A DNA stretch of 14,747 bases, from assembly GCA_947461325.1 (NCBI GenBank), contig CANHLD010000029.1:1-14747 (forward strand), read 5' to 3'. The position numbers were made by a program, and so were the translations under genes. Shown piece after piece: positions 6,697 to 14,428 of the stretch (within the stretch, counting starts at the first letter, position 1; every line of letters starts with the position of its first letter). Under the pieces are notes generated by a model, which ran no database searches, was not told where the DNA came from, and saw only the letters and a program-made list of their open reading frames with translations. The stretch is from Comamonadaceae bacterium. GTDB taxonomy: Bacteria > Pseudomonadota > Gammaproteobacteria > Burkholderiales > Burkholderiaceae_C.

Positions 6697-7143
6697 TTAT
6701 TCACCTTGGTGTACCGCCAGTCCCACGCGTTGCACACCGGCTTTTTGCAAACGGTCCATGATCTTGACGACGTTGTCATAGGTAATGCCCTTGTCAGCAC
6801 TGATGATCACTGGCGTTGTGCTTTTACCTGACTGAAGTTGTAAAGCAATTTTGGCCACGTTGTCCATGGTGGCGTCTTGTTTGATTTGGCCAGCTGGACC
6901 GGGAGCTGTGCTTTTGGACTTCACCAAAATATGCAGTTGTTTGTCAATTTCTATAGTGATGACTTGATCCGGTGCAGTTGCTGCTTTACCAACGCTTGGC
7001 ACATCAATCATGCCTGGCGTGAGAAGCGGTGCGGTGACCATAAAAATGATCAGTAAAACGAGCATGACATCGATGAATGGCACCATATTGATGTCGCTGA
7101 TCGTGCGGCGGCCATGGCGGCGGTGAGTGGTGACGTTTGCCAT
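6697..7143 (-). CDS. tolR: TolR, ExbD/TolR-family biopolymer transport protein
   Basis: TolR pairs with TolQ to form the stator of the Tol motor, using the proton gradient to energise TolA. The 148-residue protein has the family N-terminus: a short arginine-rich cytoplasmic tail and then NMVPFIDVMLVLLIIFMV, in which Asp25 is the membrane aspartate equivalent to the proton-carrying Asp23 of E. coli TolR. The periplasmic domain follows, with ITIEIDKQLHILV and the late conserved VIISADKGITYDNVVKIMD and AGVQRVGLAV. It lies 14 bases after tolQ and nine before tolA, so the three genes should be cotranscribed. Nothing odd was seen. Confidence 0.95.
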   Translation of the reverse strand: MANVTTHRRHGRRTISDINMVPFIDVMLVLLIIFMVTAPLLTPGMIDVPSVGKAATAPDQVITIEIDKQLHILVKSKSTAPGPAGQIKQDATMDNVAKIALQLQSGKSTTPVIISADKGITYDNVVKIMDRLQKAGVQRVGLAVHQGE

Positions 7144-7157
7144 AGATGTGTATCGTC

Positions 7158-7850
7158 TTAATGCGAGCTGTTCGGCGGCGAACCGACATTGCGCTGCAAG
7201 ATGTTGGAAAACTCTTCAATGAAAGTCTCTAACTTGTTAGCCACTCTGTCGATGTCGCGTGAAAAGCGATTGAACGCCAGTACCGCCGGAATGGCCGCAA
7301 ATAAACCGATGGCGGTTGCGACCAGAGCCTCTGCAATGCCGGGCGCGACCTTCGCTAATGTGACTTGTTGCAAGGCCGCCAAACCGGTGAACGCATGCAT
7401 GATGCCCCAAACAGTACCAAACAAACCCACATAAGGTGAGACCGAACCGACTGAAGCCAGCATGGATAAATTGGTTTCAATGGCATCCATCTCTCGTTGC
7501 AGGCTGGCACGCATGGCTCGACGGGCCCCATCCATCAGCAAGCCGCTGTCGGTGATGCGGCGTTCGCGCAGTTTTTGGTATTCGCGCATGCCACTGGCAA
7601 ATATTCTCTCCATCGGACCGGAGGACTTGGCGTTTTGTTGAGCTGCAGCAAACAGTTCATTCAAGCTTTTGCCAGACCAGAAATCGCGTTCAAAATCCTC
7701 GTTCAGATTTTTGACTTCTTTCAAAGAAATCAACTTGCGGAAAATGGCGGCCCAACTCATGACTGAGACCAGCATCAGCACGATGACAACCGCTTGCACT
7801 ACCCAACTTGCATTTAAGAGCAATTGAACAATGGATAAGTCTTGATTCAT
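7158..7850 (-). CDS. tolQ: TolQ, MotA/TolQ/ExbB proton channel protein
   Basis: TolQ is the multi-pass inner-membrane channel subunit of the Tol-Pal motor. The 230-residue product has three hydrophobic segments: residues about 14-36 (WVVQAVVIVLMLVSVMSWAA), about 135-155 (SVSPYVGLFGTVWGIMHAF) and about 170-192 (EALVATAIGLFAAIPAVLAF). The latter two carry the family's conserved GLFGTVWGIM and EALVATAIGL motifs. The ATG at 7850 overlaps the stop of ybgC as ATGA, a typical translation-coupling arrangement. tolR follows after 14 bases. Length and gene order match ordinary tolQ genes. Confidence 0.96.
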   Translation of the reverse strand: MNQDLSIVQLLLNASWVVQAVVIVLMLVSVMSWAAIFRKLISLKEVKNLNEDFERDFWSGKSLNELFAAAQQNAKSSGPMERIFASGMREYQKLRERRITDSGLLMDGARRAMRASLQREMDAIETNLSMLASVGSVSPYVGLFGTVWGIMHAFTGLAALQQVTLAKVAPGIAEALVATAIGLFAAIPAVLAFNRFSRDIDRVANKLETFIEEFSNILQRNVGSPPNSSH

Positions 7851-8254
7851 TTGAACAACTCCAAAAGGTGAAGCGGAATACGCTCAGGTTTCATTTTGTC
7901 TGCATTGACCCAACCTATGCGAATCGTAGCTTCGCATAACAAGGTATGGCTGCCGTCACTTTCAAGCCGCTGAGCTTGTTGTGCAATCACTAGGCTGGCG
8001 CGGCCTTTGTCTTGCATGACCGCGCTGACCTGAAGCAGATCATCAAGCTTCGAAGGATGGTGGTATTTCACGTGCGTTTCAATCACCACAAACATACCGC
8101 CAGTTTCTTGCTTGAGTTGATGTTGCTGCAAGCCGAGATGGCGCAGCCACTCGGTGCGAGCGCGTTCGAAAAACTTCAAGTAGTTGGCATAAAACACGAT
8201 GCCGCCGGCATCAGTGTCTTCCCAATACACACGCACGGGAAACTGAAAACTCAT
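7847..8254 (-). CDS. ybgC: YbgC, Tol-Pal-associated acyl-CoA thioesterase
   Basis: A hotdog-fold thioesterase of the 4-hydroxybenzoyl-CoA thioesterase/YbgC group, which hydrolyses acyl-CoA or acyl-ACP thioesters and is habitually the first gene of tol operons. The 135-residue protein contains the signature WEDTDAGGIVFYANYLKFFE with Asp15 as the catalytic acid, then ERARTEWLR and the later VKYHHPSKLDDLL. Both ends overlap their neighbours by four bases as ATGA (aminotransferase stop at 8251 and tolQ start at 7850), so it is probably translated in series with them. The role in envelope function is inferred from its constant association with tolQRA rather than from any motif. Confidence 0.94.
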   Translation of the reverse strand: MSFQFPVRVYWEDTDAGGIVFYANYLKFFERARTEWLRHLGLQQHQLKQETGGMFVVIETHVKYHHPSKLDDLLQVSAVMQDKGRASLVIAQQAQRLESDGSHTLLCEATIRIGWVNADKMKPERIPLHLLELFK

Positions 8255-9441
8255 GCAAGCTCCAAGAGTTGACGCAGCCTTTGGGCGGCAGTATCCAATG
8301 ATGACAGCGAGCTCGCGGTTGACATGCGCACAAAGTCGCCGGGCGCGTGTTCGCTGAAATCTCGCCCCGGTGTCAGTGCTACATGCGCTTTGTGCATGAC
8401 ATGTTCAGCAAATGCCCAACTGTCGGCCAAGCCCAGTTTGTCGCAGGCGGCACGGCAATCGGCCCAAGCGTAAAACGCGCCATCGGGCATGACCGGCACC
8501 GTCAAGCCCATGGCGTTGAGTTGCGGAATGAAATGGTCGCGCCGTTGTTTGAAGGCTGCGCGGCGCTCCTCGTAAATCGCCAGGCTGTCAGGCTCAAAGC
8601 AGGCAAGCGCTGCGTGTTGCGCCACCGTGCTTGCGCATATGAAAAGGTTTTGTGCCAGCCGTTCAATGACCGGCACCAGCGCATCAGGTACCACCAGCCA
8701 ACCTAAGCGCCAGCCGGTCATGTTGAAGTATTTGGAAAAACTGTTGATGCTGATGATGTTGTCTTCAATTGCCAAAGCCGTCTGACCGAAGGCATCGTCA
8801 TAACTCAAGCCGAGGTAGATTTCATCCACCATGGTGATGCCGCCCTTGTCACTGACGATCTGGTGAATGAGTTTCAATTCTTCAAATGCAATCGATGTGC
8901 CGGTCGGGTTGGACGGCGAAGCCAGCAGCACGCCGCGTGTGCGTGCTTGCCAATGTGAGGCCACCTGGTCGGCGCTCAGTTGAAAACGCTGAGCCGCATT
9001 GGTAGGCAACAGCACCGCCCGCCCATCAGCAGCTTGCACAAACTGGCGGTTACACGGGTAGCAGGGGTCAGGCATCAATACCTCATCGCCTGCTTCTACC
9101 AAGGCCAGACAGGCGAGTTGCAATGCAGCCGATGCACCTGCGGTAACCACAATGCGTCTTGCAGGCACAGTCACACCAAAACGCGTTGCGTACCAGTCGC
9201 TGATTCGCTCACGCAACGGGTCCAGTCCCAAGGCATGCGTGTACTGAGTTCTTCCGTCGTTGATGGCTTTGACAGCGGCTTGCTGCACCAGGGGAGGTGC
9301 AGTGAAATCGGGTTCACCGATGTTCAAGAACACCATGGGCTTATCGGTAAGCCGCGCCTGCTGTGCCAAAACCGAGGCGGCCTTGGCCATTTCCATCACA
9401 TAGAACGGCGCGATACGGCTGGCGCGTTGACTGATGCGCAT
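8251..9441 (-). CDS. PLP-dependent class I/II aminotransferase
   Basis: A fold-type I pyridoxal-phosphate aminotransferase of 396 residues when started at ATG 9441 (MRISQRASRIAPFY), four bases after the nusB stop. The frame remains open back to 9534, but that extension runs inside nusB and is probably not translated. Visible features are the N-terminal IGEPDFTAPP, GASAALQL for phosphate binding, SPSNPTGT with the cofactor-contacting asparagine, VDEIYLGL, and the Schiff-base lysine Lys237 in SFSKYFNMTGWRLGW. The C-terminal arginine region FVRMSTASS is present. The substrate is not certain; relatives are annotated as aspartate/tyrosine or alanine-type transaminases. The position between nusB and ybgC appears conserved in Burkholderiales from memory, without a known functional reason. 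Confidence 0.9.
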   Translation of the reverse strand: MRISQRASRIAPFYVMEMAKAASVLAQQARLTDKPMVFLNIGEPDFTAPPLVQQAAVKAINDGRTQYTHALGLDPLRERISDWYATRFGVTVPARRIVVTAGASAALQLACLALVEAGDEVLMPDPCYPCNRQFVQAADGRAVLLPTNAAQRFQLSADQVASHWQARTRGVLLASPSNPTGTSIAFEELKLIHQIVSDKGGITMVDEIYLGLSYDDAFGQTALAIEDNIISINSFSKYFNMTGWRLGWLVVPDALVPVIERLAQNLFICASTVAQHAALACFEPDSLAIYEERRAAFKQRRDHFIPQLNAMGLTVPVMPDGAFYAWADCRAACDKLGLADSWAFAEHVMHKAHVALTPGRDFSEHAPGDFVRMSTASSLSSLDTAAQRLRQLLELA

Positions 9442-9445
9442 GGCT

Positions 9446-9964
9446 TTATTCGCTGCTGCTCGCGGGCTGTGCGGTTTTGTCTGCCGCCACTTCCAAGGGT
9501 CTGAGTTTGGGCGCCAATCCGTTGAGTACCGCATTCACGTATTTGTGGCCATCGGTTCCACCGAATTCCTTGGCGAGTTCTATGCATTCGTTGATGACCA
9601 CGCGCCAGGGTATGTCGATGCAGTGCTGCATTTCATAAGCGCCTATCCAAAGCACGGCATGTTCTATCGGAGAAATCTCAGTCAGCTTGCGGTCCAGCAA
9701 AGGCAAGATGTGCGCATCCAATACTTGTGCTTGCGCAGAGCAGCCGTGCAGCAGCGCATCGAAATGCACGCTGTCGGCTTTATGAAAACCGCTGAGATCA
9801 CGCGTGAAGCTGTCTACATCTTCGGGCGGATTGCGCCCGACCAGTACTTGGTAGAGCGCTTGCAGCGCAAAGCCACGCGCACGGGTGCGGGCGGCGCGGG
9901 CGCTGGCACGACGCATATCAGAGGGTTTGCCGGATTTAGCGGTGGGTGCAGTGTGTTCGCTCAT
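9446..9964 (-). CDS. nusB: NusB, transcription antitermination factor
   Basis: NusB binds boxA RNA together with NusE (ribosomal protein S10) and prevents premature termination in rRNA operons. The 172-residue product has the all-helical NusB fold landmarks: an arginine-rich start of the domain ARTRARGFALQALYQV (about residues 26-40), then LLDRKLTEISPIEHAVLWIGAYE and the C-terminal WRVVINECIELAKEFGGTDGHKYVNAVLNGLA. It is about 30 residues longer than E. coli NusB because of an N-terminal tail rich in Ala, Ser and Arg. Its ATG overlaps the ribH stop as ATGA, the common ribH-nusB pairing across bacteria. Confidence 0.96.
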   Translation of the reverse strand: MSEHTAPTAKSGKPSDMRRASARAARTRARGFALQALYQVLVGRNPPEDVDSFTRDLSGFHKADSVHFDALLHGCSAQAQVLDAHILPLLDRKLTEISPIEHAVLWIGAYEMQHCIDIPWRVVINECIELAKEFGGTDGHKYVNAVLNGLAPKLRPLEVAADKTAQPASSSE

Positions 9965-10428
9965 GTCAGCGTCTTCATCAACAAAGCCATTTCGACCGCG
10001 ACCCGGGCGGCGTCTCGCCCCTTGTCGTGTTGACGGGCTATCGCCTGGGCTTCGTTTTCTGTGGTCAGTATGGCGTTGGCGATGGGCAGGCCGTGGTCCA
10101 AGGCCAGTTGCGTGATGGCAGAACCGGACTCGTTGGCCACCAGTTCAAAGTGGTAGGTTTCTCCGCGAATAATGCAGCCCAGTGCAATCAAGGCATCGAA
10201 ATGACCGGTTTGCGCCATGGCCTGTAAAGCCACTGGTACTTCAAGGGCACCCGGCACTTGCACATGTTGGATGTCTTCTGCCGCGACTTTGAGCCCATGT
10301 AATTCATCGCTGCATGCTTTGGCCAATGCGGCAGTGATGGAAGGGTTGAACCGTGCTTGCACGATGCCTATTCGCAGGCCCTTGCCGTCCATGTCGCTGC
10401 GCGTAGCGCTGAGGTCCGTTTGATGCAT
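9961..10428 (-). CDS. ribH: RibH, 6,7-dimethyl-8-ribityllumazine synthase
   Basis: This enzyme condenses 5-amino-6-ribitylamino-uracil with 3,4-dihydroxy-2-butanone 4-phosphate in the penultimate step of riboflavin synthesis. It usually assembles as a pentamer or 60-mer capsid. The 155-residue protein shows the substrate-binding RFNPSI, the loop VPGALEVP, and IIRGETYHFELV with the catalytic histidine (His93). The late TTENEAQAIAR signature is also present. The start at 10428 lies two bases after the ribB stop; a second methionine at residue 13 is possible but less well placed. nusB follows with a four-base overlap. Nothing unusual apart from a short N-terminal extension. Confidence 0.96.
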   Translation of the reverse strand: MHQTDLSATRSDMDGKGLRIGIVQARFNPSITAALAKACSDELHGLKVAAEDIQHVQVPGALEVPVALQAMAQTGHFDALIALGCIIRGETYHFELVANESGSAITQLALDHGLPIANAILTTENEAQAIARQHDKGRDAARVAVEMALLMKTLT

Positions 10429-10430
10429 GC

Positions 10431-11552
10431 TTATTCCTTGGCCAGATAGCCGGTGATTTCAAGTCCATAACCCGTCATGCTGGGCATGCGGCGGGGGTTG
10501 CCCATGAGGCGCATTTTGTGCACACCGCAGTCTCGCAGTATTTGCGCCCCGATACCGTAGGTGCGCAAGTCCATGCGACCGCGTTCGGGCGCTTGTGCTG
10601 AACGCGCGACGCCTTCAAACTGCGCCAGCAATTGTTCGCCGCTTTCACCGCAATTGAGCAATACCAACACGCCGGCTTGCTCTTTTGCAATGCGTTGCAG
10701 TGCTGCATCTAGGCTCCATGAATGCATGACCCGTTGAGGTTCAAGCGCATCCAGTACAGACAGCGGTTCGTGTACGCGGGCGAGCACCTCGTGCCCAGGC
10801 GACCATTCGCCGCGGACCAGTGCGATGTGAATACTGTCGCTGGGTAAGTCCTTGTATGCATGCGCTGTGAATTCGCCGTGCGCGGTCATGAGCTGGCGCG
10901 TACTGATTTTTTGCACCAAGGACTCGGTACGGCTGCGGTGTTCAATCAGGTCTGCGATGGTGCCGATTTTCAATCCGTGTTCTGCCGCGAATTGCATCAG
11001 ATCTGGCAACCGCGCCATGGTGCCGTCGTCTTTCATGATTTCGCAAATCACAGAAGTGGGCGAGCAACCCGCCATGGCCGCTAAGTCACAACCGGCTTCG
11101 GTGTGACCGGCGCGCATCAGGACGCCGCCGTCCACTGCTTGTAATGGAAAAATATGACCCGGTTGAACCAGATCAGCGGCCTTGGCATTCGTCGCAACAG
11201 CCACTTGCACGGTACGGGCACGATCAGCCGCAGAGATGCCTGTGGTCACGCCTTGTGCAGCTTCGATGGAGACGGTGAAAGCGGTGCTGTGCACGGTACC
11301 GTTGCGCGCCACCATGGGCGGCAGGTTCAAATGCTCACAGCGTTCGCGTGTGAGCGTGAGGCAAATCAAACCGCGACCGAAACGCGCCATGAAATTGATA
11401 GCCTCGGGCGTCACATGGTCGGCAGCGAGCACCAAGTCACCTTCGTTTTCGCGGTCTTCCTCGTCTACCAAAATCACCATGCGACCGGAGCGCATGTCGT
11501 CAATGATGTCTTGCAGCGGGGAAATGGCTGCGATGGGCAGTGGAGCGCTCAT
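10431..11552 (-). CDS. ribB: RibB (DHBP synthase) with degenerate GTP cyclohydrolase II domain
   Basis: The N-terminal half (residues about 10-205) is a complete 3,4-dihydroxy-2-butanone-4-phosphate synthase, which makes the four-carbon unit of riboflavin from ribulose 5-phosphate. Metal and substrate residues are visible in DEEDRENEGDL (30-40), GISAADRARTV and RAGHTEAGCDLA. The C-terminal half resembles GTP cyclohydrolase II but appears inactive. Where active enzymes have the zinc-binding cysteines (a Ser-x-Cys and a CxCG), this protein reads RVHEPLSVLDAL...RVMHSWSLDAAL (259-285), so all three ligands are lost. The distal LRTYGIGAQIL segment is kept. Such proteins are known in proteobacteria (called RibBX in the literature I recall). 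The ATG overlaps the ribE stop as ATGA, and ribH follows after two bases. A separate, working ribA is expected elsewhere. Confidence 0.93.
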   Translation of the reverse strand: MSAPLPIAAISPLQDIIDDMRSGRMVILVDEEDRENEGDLVLAADHVTPEAINFMARFGRGLICLTLTRERCEHLNLPPMVARNGTVHSTAFTVSIEAAQGVTTGISAADRARTVQVAVATNAKAADLVQPGHIFPLQAVDGGVLMRAGHTEAGCDLAAMAGCSPTSVICEIMKDDGTMARLPDLMQFAAEHGLKIGTIADLIEHRSRTESLVQKISTRQLMTAHGEFTAHAYKDLPSDSIHIALVRGEWSPGHEVLARVHEPLSVLDALEPQRVMHSWSLDAALQRIAKEQAGVLVLLNCGESGEQLLAQFEGVARSAQAPERGRMDLRTYGIGAQILRDCGVHKMRLMGNPRRMPSMTGYGLEITGYLAKE

Positions 11553-12202
11553 GCGTCTGCTTTCTTGTCTGAAATAGGGTGTAGGTCGAATTGCAACATG
11601 CGCTCGACATAACGCGCGACAGTATCAATTTCAAGATTGACCGGACTGCCGGGTTTTAGCGTGCCCAGCGCCGTGTGTTCAATCGTGTGAGGTATCAGGT
11701 TGATGAACACTTGGCAGCCGCCGGGGGTGTCTTCGATCTGGTTGACGGTCAGGCTGACACCGTTGACGGTGATCGAGCCTTTGTAGGCCAAGTATTTGGC
11801 CAGCGAGGGCGGGGCCAGCACTTGCAACAACCAACTCTCACCGATGAGCTCAAAGCGAGTCACCTGGCCGACGCCGTCCACATGTCCAGAGACGATGTGT
11901 CCGCCGAGCCGGTCATGGGCGCGCAAGGCTTTTTCCAAATTTAAAGCGGTGCCGACCAGGTTGAGCATCGCGGTCTTGTCCAAAGACTCGGCTGAAATAT
12001 CGATGGTGAAGGTGTTTTGCTTCAGGTCGAAACTGGTGACTGTCATGCATGCGCCGTTGATGGCGATACTGTCACCCAGCGTCACGTCATCCAAGTAATG
12101 CGCAGGTGTGCTGATCTCAAGGCGCTTGCCATGATCCAAAGAGCGACCCAGGTCGTGAACGGCGGCGATACGCCCCACGCCGGTAATGATGCCGGTGAAC
12201 AT
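11549..12202 (-). CDS. ribE: RibE, riboflavin synthase (alpha chain type)
   Basis: Riboflavin synthase dismutates two molecules of 6,7-dimethyl-8-ribityllumazine to riboflavin and the ribitylamino-uracil that RibH reuses. The 217-residue protein is a tandem of two lumazine-binding barrels. The first starts with the diagnostic MFTGIITGVGRI and contains SIAINGACMTVT. The second has HIVSGHVDGVG and the matching SITVNGVSLTVN. The internal duplication (ingACMTV versus NGVSLTV) is easy to see. It begins 17 bases after ribD ends and overlaps ribB by four bases. Some naming systems call this gene ribC. Confidence 0.95.
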   Translation of the reverse strand: MFTGIITGVGRIAAVHDLGRSLDHGKRLEISTPAHYLDDVTLGDSIAINGACMTVTSFDLKQNTFTIDISAESLDKTAMLNLVGTALNLEKALRAHDRLGGHIVSGHVDGVGQVTRFELIGESWLLQVLAPPSLAKYLAYKGSITVNGVSLTVNQIEDTPGGCQVFINLIPHTIEHTALGTLKPGSPVNLEIDTVARYVERMLQFDLHPISDKKADA

Positions 12203-12219
12203 TGGCTTATTTTCGCAGA

Positions 12220-13323
12220 TCAGCGGGGACGTCTGAGCAACAGCCTCAAATCAGTGCCAATACGGTTGGTTTCCTGGAATAGCCAGGTCTGCGCTTGAGC
12301 CAGATTTGTCAGTTCCGGCAAGGCCGCCATGGCTTGACCGGGGCCGGTCAAAAGCGGCGCCAGATAGACCAGCAACTCATCAACCAACCCGGCTTTCAGC
12401 AAGGAACCGTGCAGTTTGTGGCCGGCCTCTACATGCACTTCGTTGTAGTGCAGTTGCCCCAGGTGCTGCACCATAGCGTGTAAATCTACTTTGTCGCCAT
12501 GCCCGCTCAAGCAAACCAAGGTGGAGCCTTTGTTTGTCAACGCTTTTTCTTTTTCAGGATCATGAACTGCGTGAAAAATGACCACGCGCCTTTGCCCGTT
12601 CCACAGTTTGGCATTGAGCGGGGTTTGCAAGCGGGAATCGATCAGCACCAGATCGGGCTGGCGCGGGGTGTGCACCGCACGCACATTCAAGAGAGGATCA
12701 TCTTGCAAGATAGTGCCTATGCCGGTGAGTACAGCACAGGCGCGAGCGCGCCAATGGTGCCCGTCGTCACGTGCGGCTGTACCGGTGATCCATTGGCTCT
12801 CGCCGTTGTTTAAAGCGGTGTTTCCGTCGAGGGATTGCGCGGTTTTCATTCGCAGCCAAGGTGTGCCTTGTTGCATGCGCTTGAAAAATCCGATGTTGAG
12901 TTCACGCGCTTCGTTTTCAAGTAATCCAGTGTCAACCTGAACACCAACTGAACGCAAACGCGCCAGCCCTTGACCGGCAACCTGCGGGTTCGGGTCTTCC
13001 ACGCTGGCTACGACCCGGGCTATACCGGCTTTTGCTAAGGCGTCGCAGCACGGACCCGTTCGCCCTTGGTGGGCGCAAGGCTCTAAGGTGACATACGCAG
13101 TCGCTCCCGCCACCACATGGCCTTGGGCTTGCGCGTCTTGCAGTGCCATGATTTCCGCATGAGCCTGTCCGGCAGGCTGTGTGTGACCTTGGCCGAGTAC
13201 CTTGCCATCGGCAGATGTGATGACGCAGCCGACACGTGGATTCGGGCTGGTCAGGAACATGGCTTGCGCGGCCAAGGCCAACGCTCGGTGCATTTGCTCT
13301 GTGTCTAAAGTTGAAAATGACAT
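12220..13323 (-). CDS. ribD: RibD, bifunctional deaminase/reductase of riboflavin synthesis
   Basis: RibD deaminates the pyrimidinone made by GTP cyclohydrolase II and then reduces the ribose side chain. The 367-residue protein has both domains. The N-terminal deaminase binds zinc through His55 and Glu57 in HAEIMAL, with Cys83 and Cys92 in the motif LEPCAHQGRTGPCCDAL. The C-terminal reductase (from about residue 150) has LRMKTAQSLDGNTALNNGESQWITG and, near the end, EVHVEAGHKLHGSLLKAGLVDELLVYLAP. Its start lies 26 bases after the pilE stop, with no FMN riboswitch in between. It is the first gene of the riboflavin group, but it may be read through from the pilin genes. Confidence 0.96.
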   Translation of the reverse strand: MSFSTLDTEQMHRALALAAQAMFLTSPNPRVGCVITSADGKVLGQGHTQPAGQAHAEIMALQDAQAQGHVVAGATAYVTLEPCAHQGRTGPCCDALAKAGIARVVASVEDPNPQVAGQGLARLRSVGVQVDTGLLENEARELNIGFFKRMQQGTPWLRMKTAQSLDGNTALNNGESQWITGTAARDDGHHWRARACAVLTGIGTILQDDPLLNVRAVHTPRQPDLVLIDSRLQTPLNAKLWNGQRRVVIFHAVHDPEKEKALTNKGSTLVCLSGHGDKVDLHAMVQHLGQLHYNEVHVEAGHKLHGSLLKAGLVDELLVYLAPLLTGPGQAMAALPELTNLAQAQTWLFQETNRIGTDLRLLLRRPR

Positions 13324-13349
13324 GGCCTGATTATCTGCGTCTGGCTAGA

Positions 13350-13790
13350 TTACTTTGACCAACACAAAGCAGCGTCACCTTGGGCGCCGCGCTGACCGGT
13401 TTGATTGAGTGTCAAAGAACCGCAGTCATCGGTTTGTTGGTTACCAAGCGGAACTGCAGTCAGCACATAAGTTTGTGATTGACTACTGACGTTGATGCGG
13501 TATTTCAACTCTGGCGTTTGCCAGACTGAGGCTGGCAAGTTGGCCGGATAACTGCCTTGGGTTGTGGCGGTTTGCTCCAGCCATTGAGCAGATTTCATCA
13601 GTGCCAGCTTGGCCAGTTGGCGTTGGCTGCGGGCTTGTGCGGTTTGATAAACAGGCATGGCCAATGCGCTGAGCAGTCCGATCACTGACATGACTATCAA
13701 TAATTCAAGCAAAGTAAATCCGTCTGCAGATGTAGAGCGGCTAACCCTGACTTGGAGTGAGCAGGACAGTTGGTTTCGGTCGTTTGTCAA
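13350..13790 (-). CDS. pilE: Type IV pilin-like protein, PilE type
   Basis: A class III-signal prepilin of 146 residues, processed by prepilin peptidase and assembled into or primed within type IV pili. The cleavage site is Gly24-Phe25 in ADGFTLLELLIVMSVIGLL, with the conserved glutamate at mature position 5. The C-terminal disulfide loop is Cys123-Cys143 (DDCGSLTLNQTGQRG...ALCW), as in PilE-family minor pilins. The only sensible start is TTG at 13790, which overlaps the pilX stop as TTGA. It gives a 24-residue leader, long for this class; I found no in-frame ATG closer to the cleavage site. The next gene, ribD, is functionally unrelated. Confidence 0.9.
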   Translation of the reverse strand: MTNDRNQLSCSLQVRVSRSTSADGFTLLELLIVMSVIGLLSALAMPVYQTAQARSQRQLAKLALMKSAQWLEQTATTQGSYPANLPASVWQTPELKYRINVSSQSQTYVLTAVPLGNQQTDDCGSLTLNQTGQRGAQGDAALCWSK

Positions 13791-14428
13791 GGCAATAACT
13801 CCAATACGCGTTGCATGTCAGCCAGTCGAACAGATTGACCTGCCTGAGGCAGTGTGGCGGGCTGCCACACGGCTTGCCAACCCGCTTGGCTGCCTCGCTG
13901 ATCAAGCTGCGCAATAGCTGTGAGCCGGTAGACGAAAGTGTTTGCTGCTGAGTCATTGGTTTGTCGCGCTGGTAAGACCTCAACCCAATAGAACAAACGC
14001 TGCCCGGATTCCGTGACTGCGCTTTGAGCCTGAGAGGTGCGCTCAAACCAGTCGCTGCGTCGATTGCCCATATTCAGTAAAGGGCGACAAATGCCTTGCC
14101 TGCAGCCATTGATCGGCAATTGGGTTTGCAGTGATAGCCATTGAGTCTCATCTGACGGGAAGGCAAGCGTGGCGTTATCAGCGAAGCCGCTGAGGCGGGC
14201 ATTACTGTCGGTCACAGCTTGAGCGGCTGTGGTCAAACCATTTAAGGCAGCTTGTTTTAATTGCCATCTCTCAGCCTGGTAACGGCTCCAACCGTGTGCC
14301 AGTGTGATGTTTCTCCAGCCAGCTAACAACATCACGCTGCTGATCATGAACAAGGCCATGACGGTGGGCAAGGCTAATCCGAGTTGACGCCTTTGCAGTA
14401 AAAATAATTTGGTGTTGCAAACCATCAT
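13787..14428 (-). CDS. pilX: PilX-like minor pilin assembly protein
   Basis: PilX-type proteins are inner-membrane-inserted pilin-like subunits that help start type IV pilus assembly. Starting at ATG 14428 (ATGA overlap with the pilW stop), the product has 213 residues. A short basic leader QRRQLG ends in a glycine, followed by the hydrophobic LALPTVMALFMISSVMLLAGW, which fits a prepilin cleavage after Gly17. The usual Glu at mature position 5 is replaced (Thr), as often in PilX. The frame is open back to 14464, but that part overlaps pilW. Two cysteines lie in NGCRQGICRPL, compatible with a small disulfide. Identification rests on the leader, its size and its place between pilW and pilE. Confidence 0.82.
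   Translation of the reverse strand: MMVCNTKLFLLQRRQLGLALPTVMALFMISSVMLLAGWRNITLAHGWSRYQAERWQLKQAALNGLTTAAQAVTDSNARLSGFADNATLAFPSDETQWLSLQTQLPINGCRQGICRPLLNMGNRRSDWFERTSQAQSAVTESGQRLFYWVEVLPARQTNDSAANTFVYRLTAIAQLDQRGSQAGWQAVWQPATLPQAGQSVRLADMQRVLELLP

Noticed and set aside
9442..9534. Longer start for the aminotransferase at 9534
   Set aside because: The extra 31 residues lie within the nusB coding sequence and look unlike the family. ATG at 9441, just after the nusB stop, fits better.
9434..10033. Long plus-strand frame of 199 codons opposite nusB
   Set aside because: Shadow frame of nusB and its neighbours on the other strand, with no recognisable domain and biased composition typical of antisense reading.
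13324..13349. FMN riboswitch upstream of the riboflavin genes
   Set aside because: The gap before ribD is only 26 bases and the ribE-ribB junction overlaps, so there is no room for one.
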